64,000 nucleotides of DNA, taken from NCBI GenBank assembly GCA_945948535.1, contig CAMFBN010000006.1, positions 1 through 64,000 of the forward strand. Direction: 5' to 3'. This document shows positions 58,676 through 64,000 of this stretch, in pieces. How positions within the stretch are numbered: position 1 is the first letter of the stretch; the number at the start of each line of letters is the position of its first letter. The stretch is from an uncultured Clostridia bacterium (lineage in GTDB: Bacteria > Bacillota > Clostridia > Oscillospirales > Oscillospiraceae). The translations under genes and the position numbers were made by a program. The notes under the pieces were generated by a model. It searched no databases. It was not told the DNA's origin and saw only the letters and a list, made by a program, of their open reading frames with translations.

Positions 58676-60493
58676 CTAGCTTTCTGCGTTTCTGAAATGG
58701 GAATATACAGCTGCAGCCGCATCTTTTGGAAGCAGTCGCTCCAATTCTGGCAGCGTTGCCTGACGAATCGCCTGAATGGATTTAAACTGTCGCAGAAGCT
58801 CCTGCTTCCGTTTCGGGCCGATGCCCGGGATTTCATCCAGCTCGGAATAGCGCAGCCTTTTACTGCGCAGCTGCCTGTGATACGTAATCGCAAAGCGATG
58901 GGTTTCTTCCTGAATAGTACCAATCAAGGAAAAGATTGCCGGATTGTTGTCGATTCGGATTTCCTGCCCCTCCGGCGTTACCAGCGCCCGTGTGCGGTGC
59001 CGATCATCTTTTACCATGCCGAACACCGGGAAAGACAGGTTTAATTCTTCCAGCGCGCTTACGACGGTTCTGGCATGATTCACGCCGCCGTCAATCAGGA
59101 GAAGATCCGGTGCGGTCTCAAAACCATTGTCCCCGGATTTGTAATGCGTAAACCGCCGTTTGACGATCTGGTGCATGGAAGCGTAGTCATCCTGATTGGA
59201 AAGCCCCTCCAGCTTAAACCGTTTGTAACCGCTTTTATAGGGCCTTCCAGATTGAAATACCACCATGCTGGCAACGATATCCGTTCCGGAAATGTTGGAA
59301 ATATCGTAGGATTCAATTCGCATCGGCGGATCCATCCCCAACATTTTGCCGAGAAGTGTCAGTGTCGCGCTGACGCGCTCATCCTTGCCTGTCACCCGCT
59401 CTGCTTCCTCCTGGGCGTTTTTGCAGGCCAGTTCCACCAAACGTACATTGTCCCCTCTTTGCGGTACCAGCAGCTTAGGCTTTCGTCCCAGCTGCTGCTC
59501 CAGCAGCTGAGAAAATAACTCAGCATCTTCCAAAGGAAAAGGAAGCAGCACACGTTTGGGAGCCAACCCTCGGCTTAAATAGAACTGCTTCATCAGGCTG
59601 GATACGGCATCCGCTTTTTCGTCCGGTCTGGAAAACACCTCATATTCTTTATCCAGAAGGCTTCCTCCGGAAAAATGAAGTACCGCAAAACAGGCCTTGG
59701 CTTCTGTCTCACCGTAGCCAATCACGTCTGTATCCGCCAATGTACCTGCTGTGACAAGCTGTTTCTGTCCCAGATTCTCCACGGCCTGCAATCGATCCCG
59801 AAGGCTTGCGGCCAGTTCAAATTCCAAGTTTTCCGCTGCGGCAAGCATCTGCCCACGAATCTCGTCCGCTACAGACTTATAGTTACCCTGAAGCAGTTCC
59901 CGTGCCTGCAGCATGGTTTGCCTGTATTCCGTGCAGGACTTTCCCTCCTGACACCAGCCGGCGCATTGATTCATGTGGTAGTTCAGGCAGGGTCTCCCCT
60001 TCCCTACGTCTCTGGGAAACTGCAAATGGCAGCCGGGCAGCTTCAGCGTCAGGCGAAGCGCTTCCATGACATCATGCGTTACGCTTCTACCACCGAAGGG
60101 GCCAAAGTATTCCGCACCGTCGTCGCTGAGTTTGCTCACAAGGGTGATTCTGGGGTAAACCTCCCGCATATCCAGCCGGAGATAGGGATACCCCTTATCG
60201 TCCTTCAGCAGAATATTATACTTCGGCATATACCGCTTAATCAGAGAGCATTCCAGCACCAGCGCCTCAAATTCGGACGCGGCAACAATCACATCAAAAT
60301 GATGAATCTTAGTCACCATGATGCGGGTCTTCGGCGTATGGGACGCGGTATCCTGAAAATACTGGCTGACACGGTTTTTCAGCTTTTTGGCCTTGCCGAC
60401 ATATATCACCTTGTCTGTCTGATCCCGCATGATATACACGCCGGGGGCATATGGCAGGCTAAGCGCTTTTTCCTTCAGCTGGTCAAACGTCAC
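58676..60493 (-). CDS. uvrC: Excinuclease ABC subunit C
   Basis: LPYAPGVYIMRDQTDKVIYVGKAKKLKNRVSQYF; C-terminal HhH EIPGIGPKRKQELLRQF. Confidence 0.96.
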   Translation of the reverse strand: MTFDQLKEKALSLPYAPGVYIMRDQTDKVIYVGKAKKLKNRVSQYFQDTASHTPKTRIMVTKIHHFDVIVAASEFEALVLECSLIKRYMPKYNILLKDDKGYPYLRLDMREVYPRITLVSKLSDDGAEYFGPFGGRSVTHDVMEALRLTLKLPGCHLQFPRDVGKGRPCLNYHMNQCAGWCQEGKSCTEYRQTMLQARELLQGNYKSVADEIRGQMLAAAENLEFELAASLRDRLQAVENLGQKQLVTAGTLADTDVIGYGETEAKACFAVLHFSGGSLLDKEYEVFSRPDEKADAVSSLMKQFYLSRGLAPKRVLLPFPLEDAELFSQLLEQQLGRKPKLLVPQRGDNVRLVELACKNAQEEAERVTGKDERVSATLTLLGKMLGMDPPMRIESYDISNISGTDIVASMVVFQSGRPYKSGYKRFKLEGLSNQDDYASMHQIVKRRFTHYKSGDNGFETAPDLLLIDGGVNHARTVVSALEELNLSFPVFGMVKDDRHRTRALVTPEGQEIRIDNNPAIFSLIGTIQEETHRFAITYHRQLRSKRLRYSELDEIPGIGPKRKQELLRQFKSIQAIRQATLPELERLLPKDAAAAVYSHFRNAES

Positions 60494-60591
60494 AGTGAAT
60501 CTCCCCCGTTTTCCTTGCAGTGCAGAATGTAATGGTAATGAATACCGCCCCAATGCTTCTACGGGCACTGAGGCGGTTAAGTAAAATGGTG

Positions 60592-60852
60592 TTAATATAC
60601 GTCCCGCTGGAGCAGCGCTTCCAGTGCAGTCACCGCGGCTTCCTCATCCGGGCCGATTGCGCTCAGAGTGACGGTAGAACCGGTGACAATTCCGAGAGAC
60701 ATAATGCCCAGAAGACTCTTGGCGTTCATCTTGCGGCTCCCGGACTCCAGCCAGATGCTGCTTTCAAATTCGTTAGCTTTCTGCACAAAATAGGTAGCCT
60801 GTCTGTTATGCAGACCGGATTCGCAGCGAACAACGACTTCTTTGTTAATCAT
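60592..60852 (-). CDS. HPr family phosphocarrier protein
   Basis: VVRCESGLHNRQATYFVQKANEFESSIWLESGSRKMNAKSLLGIMSLGI; the usual GLHARPA motif reads GLHNRQA. Confidence 0.88.
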   Translation of the reverse strand: MINKEVVVRCESGLHNRQATYFVQKANEFESSIWLESGSRKMNAKSLLGIMSLGIVTGSTVTLSAIGPDEEAAVTALEALLQRDVY

Positions 60853-61019
60853 AATTCCACTCCTTTTCATTACATCCGTGCGGATGCAACGGGTCTGCCT
60901 ATATCATAGCATTTTTACTGAAAATGTCAACTCATTTTCGTCCTGTTTTCACAAGAAGTGAGGGAAAAGAATGTCGATTCTTGTTGAAAACGTTTCCAGC
61001 TTCTTCCAGAAACCATTTC

Positions 61020-63398
61020 TCAGCGAAATTCCGCAATTGTAACGCCGTCTTCTCCCTCACCATACTGCCCAAGCCGGAATTGCTTGATGAACTTATTCTT
61101 CTTCAGCGCTTGCTGCACAGCCGCACGAAGGGTTCCGGTTCCCTTGCCGTGAATGATCCGAACCTGTGTCAAATTGGCGCGCATGGCTTCATCCAGATAC
61201 CGCTCCAAAACACACACTGCCTCAATGGCATCCATCCCTCGCAGATCCACTTCCGTGGGCATAGCACTGAGCTTCATTTCCCGGCCGGAGTGTTTTGGGC
61301 GGGCTCCTTTTTCCTGATAGGGATTCTCATTTTCCAAAAGGTACACCTCGTCCGGTGCCGCAGTCATTTTCAGAATACCTGCCTGAAGCTGGAGGGTTCC
61401 GTCCTTGTTAATACCAATAACACTGGCCTTTGTTCCAAGCTTGAGAAGCTCCACTGTATCACCAATCAGAATGCCGCGGCTGGGCTTGGGGCGTTCCTTC
61501 TGGGGCTGCGCGGCGTGGAGCTTTTCCTCCACCTCATTCAAATTCCGGCACAGGTCCGCCTGCCGCTGGTTGAAACCGGTGGTATCCGCGCTGTCCTGAA
61601 GCTGCTTTTTCATGGCCTTCAGTTCTTCACTGGCCAAGTTCGCGGCAGCACGGGCTTCCTCGATGATGTGCTGCGCCTCCCGCCGGGCGGACTCCATGGC
61701 CTTTTCCTTTTCACGGCGAAGCTGCTCATTGTATTCCTCGCTCTGCTGCTTGATTTTTGCAGTCTCCTGACGCAGCCGCTCTGCCTCCCGCCGGGCAGCT
61801 TCCATCTGCTGACGCTGCTGTTCCAGCTGGGACAGGACATCTTCAAAGTCCTTATCGCTTTTATCGACCAGATCATCGGCTTCCTTCAGAATTTCCTCCG
61901 CCAGACCCAGCTTGCGGGAAATGGCGAAGGCATTGGACTTTCCGGGAATGCCGATCAGAAGCTTATAGGTGGGACGCAGTGTCTCCACGTCAAATTCACA
62001 GGAGGCATTGATGACCCCTTTTGTCCGCATGGCATACAGCTTGAGCTCCGCATAGTGGGTCGTAGCGACAACGTGGCTGCCCATCTTTCGGCAAAACTCA
62101 ATGATAGCCGTTGCCAGAGCGGCGCCCTCCGCCGGGTCCGTACCGGCACCCAGCTCATCAAACAGTACCAGCGTCCGGTCATCACACTGGGCAACCACAT
62201 CTACAATAGTACGCATATGGCTGGAGAATGTGGAAAGGCTCTGGGCAATGGACTGCTCATCACCAATATCTGCCAGAATGGCGTCAAAGGTCGAAAGAAC
62301 GCTTCCATCCCCTGCCGGAATATGCAAACCACACTCCGCCATCAGCGTCAGCAGACCGATGGTCTTCAATGTCACCGTTTTACCGCCGGTATTGGGGCCG
62401 GTAATGATCATGGTGTCAAAATCCGTGCCCAGCCGGACGGTGATGGGCACAACGACCTTGGGATCAATCAGCGGGTGTCGTGCTTTGCGCAGCTCTACCC
62501 TGCCCTGATCGTTCATTATCGGCGCACCTGCGCGCATCTGGTAGGCCAGCTTCGCCTTGGCAAAGATCACATCCAGCTGCACCAGCATCTGATAGTCCAG
62601 ATTGATGGCCTCCCGATAGCCTGCAGCCTCTGCGGACAACTCCGCCAGAATCCGCTCAATTTCTTTCTTTTCCTTCAGTTCCAGCTCCCGCAAGGCGTTA
62701 TTGGCATTCACAGCGGACATGGGTTCCACGAAATAGGTGGAACCGGATGCCGAAACATCGTGCACCAAACCGGGAACGTCATTTTTGCATTCGCTTTTTA
62801 CGGGAACAACGTACCGCCCCTGCCGAATGGTAATGATCGGCTCCCGCAAGAATTTGGAATAGGCTGGTGAGGAAATGACCTTCTGCAAACTGTCTCGAAT
62901 TTTACCGGATTGAATCCGCATATGGCGGCGGATATCCGCCAGTGCGGTAGAAGCCGTGTCCGCAATTTCCTCCTCAGACAAAATAGCGCCGTAGATTTTA
63001 TCTTCCAGGTATTTGTTGGGTGTCAGCGCGTGGAACAGAGGGTCCAGCACTGTCGGTGCGTCGTCCTCGGATATATAACCCTGCGTGTTGCGGGCGCACC
63101 GTAGAATTCCGGCAATACGGAGCAGCTCCTTCGGCTGTAAGGTTCCGCCCCGTTCTGCCCGCTCCAGAGAGGCAGAGACATCAGAGACATCACCAAAAAC
63201 CGGATTGCCCTTCCGGTCACATAAATCGGAAGCCGCTGTGGTCTGCGCAAGCAGAAGGTTTACTTCTTCCAAATCGGCGGTCGGTGCAAGCCCAAGGCAG
63301 GCTTCCTTGCCGCCTACGCTGCCCGCACAGGCAGACAACATCTGCAAAACCTGAGAAAGTTCCAGCTTTTGCAGGGATTTTTCGTATAATTCAGACAT
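61020..63398 (-). CDS. mutS2: Endonuclease MutS2
   Basis: ITGPNTGGKTVTLKTIGLLTLMAECGLHIPA; Smr domain EVDLRGMDAIEAVCVLERYLDEA...IIHGKGTGTLR. Confidence 0.96.
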   Translation of the reverse strand: MSELYEKSLQKLELSQVLQMLSACAGSVGGKEACLGLAPTADLEEVNLLLAQTTAASDLCDRKGNPVFGDVSDVSASLERAERGGTLQPKELLRIAGILRCARNTQGYISEDDAPTVLDPLFHALTPNKYLEDKIYGAILSEEEIADTASTALADIRRHMRIQSGKIRDSLQKVISSPAYSKFLREPIITIRQGRYVVPVKSECKNDVPGLVHDVSASGSTYFVEPMSAVNANNALRELELKEKKEIERILAELSAEAAGYREAINLDYQMLVQLDVIFAKAKLAYQMRAGAPIMNDQGRVELRKARHPLIDPKVVVPITVRLGTDFDTMIITGPNTGGKTVTLKTIGLLTLMAECGLHIPAGDGSVLSTFDAILADIGDEQSIAQSLSTFSSHMRTIVDVVAQCDDRTLVLFDELGAGTDPAEGAALATAIIEFCRKMGSHVVATTHYAELKLYAMRTKGVINASCEFDVETLRPTYKLLIGIPGKSNAFAISRKLGLAEEILKEADDLVDKSDKDFEDVLSQLEQQRQQMEAARREAERLRQETAKIKQQSEEYNEQLRREKEKAMESARREAQHIIEEARAAANLASEELKAMKKQLQDSADTTGFNQRQADLCRNLNEVEEKLHAAQPQKERPKPSRGILIGDTVELLKLGTKASVIGINKDGTLQLQAGILKMTAAPDEVYLLENENPYQEKGARPKHSGREMKLSAMPTEVDLRGMDAIEAVCVLERYLDEAMRANLTQVRIIHGKGTGTLRAAVQQALKKNKFIKQFRLGQYGEGEDGVTIAEFR

Positions 63399-64000
63399 GT
63401 TCTTCTCCTATGTACAGAGATTTGTAGAAATCCAGGGTAGAAAAGCCCCGTTCCAGCTGCGTTGCAAGATAGGCCTCCGTAAGATCCGCAAGCTGTAACA
63501 GCGTATCCTCTCCCGCAGTAAAGGAAAACAAACGCTTTGGGTCACAAAGGCAGATATATCGCATCGCTTCCAGAACTGCCGGTGTAACCGGAAGTCGGAT
63601 TCCGTTGGATTCCGGGCTGCGGCAGCTTTCACATTCCAATTGCCCTGCCAGAAGGTCAAAGCGGGATGGATTCTGGCTGCCGCAGATGTGGCAGCCAAAC
63701 AGATCCGGCGTGTAACCGGACAAGCAGGCAGCGCGCAATTCAAAAACGGACTTTATCTGCGCTTCCGGCAGCGCCAGATTTGACAAGGCATAGAGACTGT
63801 TTAAAAGCAGCGATTGCAGCTCGGGATTTGGCATATCCTCTTGCGATAACACTTCAGCAACCTGTGCAAAATAGGTCGCCAAAGAGAGCTTTGTCAGCTC
63901 CCTTCGCAGGGGCGAGAATAGCTCTATGGAGTGGGCTTCATTGATCGTATACTGACCACGGTATTCAAACAGCGTAAACTCACCATAGGCCAGAAGCTGA
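63391..64000 (-). CDS. recO: DNA repair protein RecO (runs off window)
   Basis: YGEFTLFEYRGQYTINEAHSIELFSPLRRELTKLSLATYF...CHICGSQN zinc-like motif; overlaps the mutS2 start. Confidence 0.85.
   Translation of the reverse strand, partial: QLLAYGEFTLFEYRGQYTINEAHSIELFSPLRRELTKLSLATYFAQVAEVLSQEDMPNPELQSLLLNSLYALSNLALPEAQIKSVFELRAACLSGYTPDLFGCHICGSQNPSRFDLLAGQLECESCRSPESNGIRLPVTPAVLEAMRYICLCDPKRLFSFTAGEDTLLQLADLTEAYLATQLERGFSTLDFYKSLYIGEEHV

Noticed and set aside
1-64000. CRISPR arrays, rRNA operons, IS transposases
   Set aside because: No regularly spaced direct repeats, rRNA sequences or DDE transposase ORFs were seen.

Overview
The window is about 64 kb of Firmicutes (Clostridia / Oscillospiraceae-like) chromosome. 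It carries housekeeping genes (tgt, yajC, cysS, polA, rimI, tsaD, radA, coaBC, pfkA, coaD, rsmD, uvrC, HPr, mutS2, recO), sporulation genes (GerMN lipoprotein, spoIID, cwlD, cotJ), transporters (potABCD, an ECF module, AGCS, CaCA), two tRNAs, and three recognisable leader RNAs (Cys T-box, tandem glycine riboswitch, yybP-ykoY-type Mn leader). The main discovery candidate is a skin-like intervening element. The spore-coat Mn-catalase gene cotJC is split into an N-terminal half (47261->47073, minus strand, directly after a cotJA-cotJB fusion) and a C-terminal half (29464->29051, minus strand), separated by about 17.6 kb. Both junctions share the 5-bp core GTACC. The element ends carry 19-bp imperfect inverted repeats (17/19). 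A full-length large serine recombinase sits at one end, and its 3' end crosses the junction. In-silico excision at the core restores a continuous reading frame of about 198 aa through the ExxH metal-ligand motif (...LLTDIGT|EELGHLEMIG...). This suggests recombinase-mediated, possibly mother-cell-specific, reconstitution of cotJC, analogous to the sigK skin element. Other items of interest include paralogous small-ORF/hairpin segments inside the element, a decayed giant multicopper oxidase, an unassigned structured RNA with a strong promoter, a tRNA-Ser 3'-end duplication with nested palindromes, and tandem palindromes upstream of a tyrosine recombinase.
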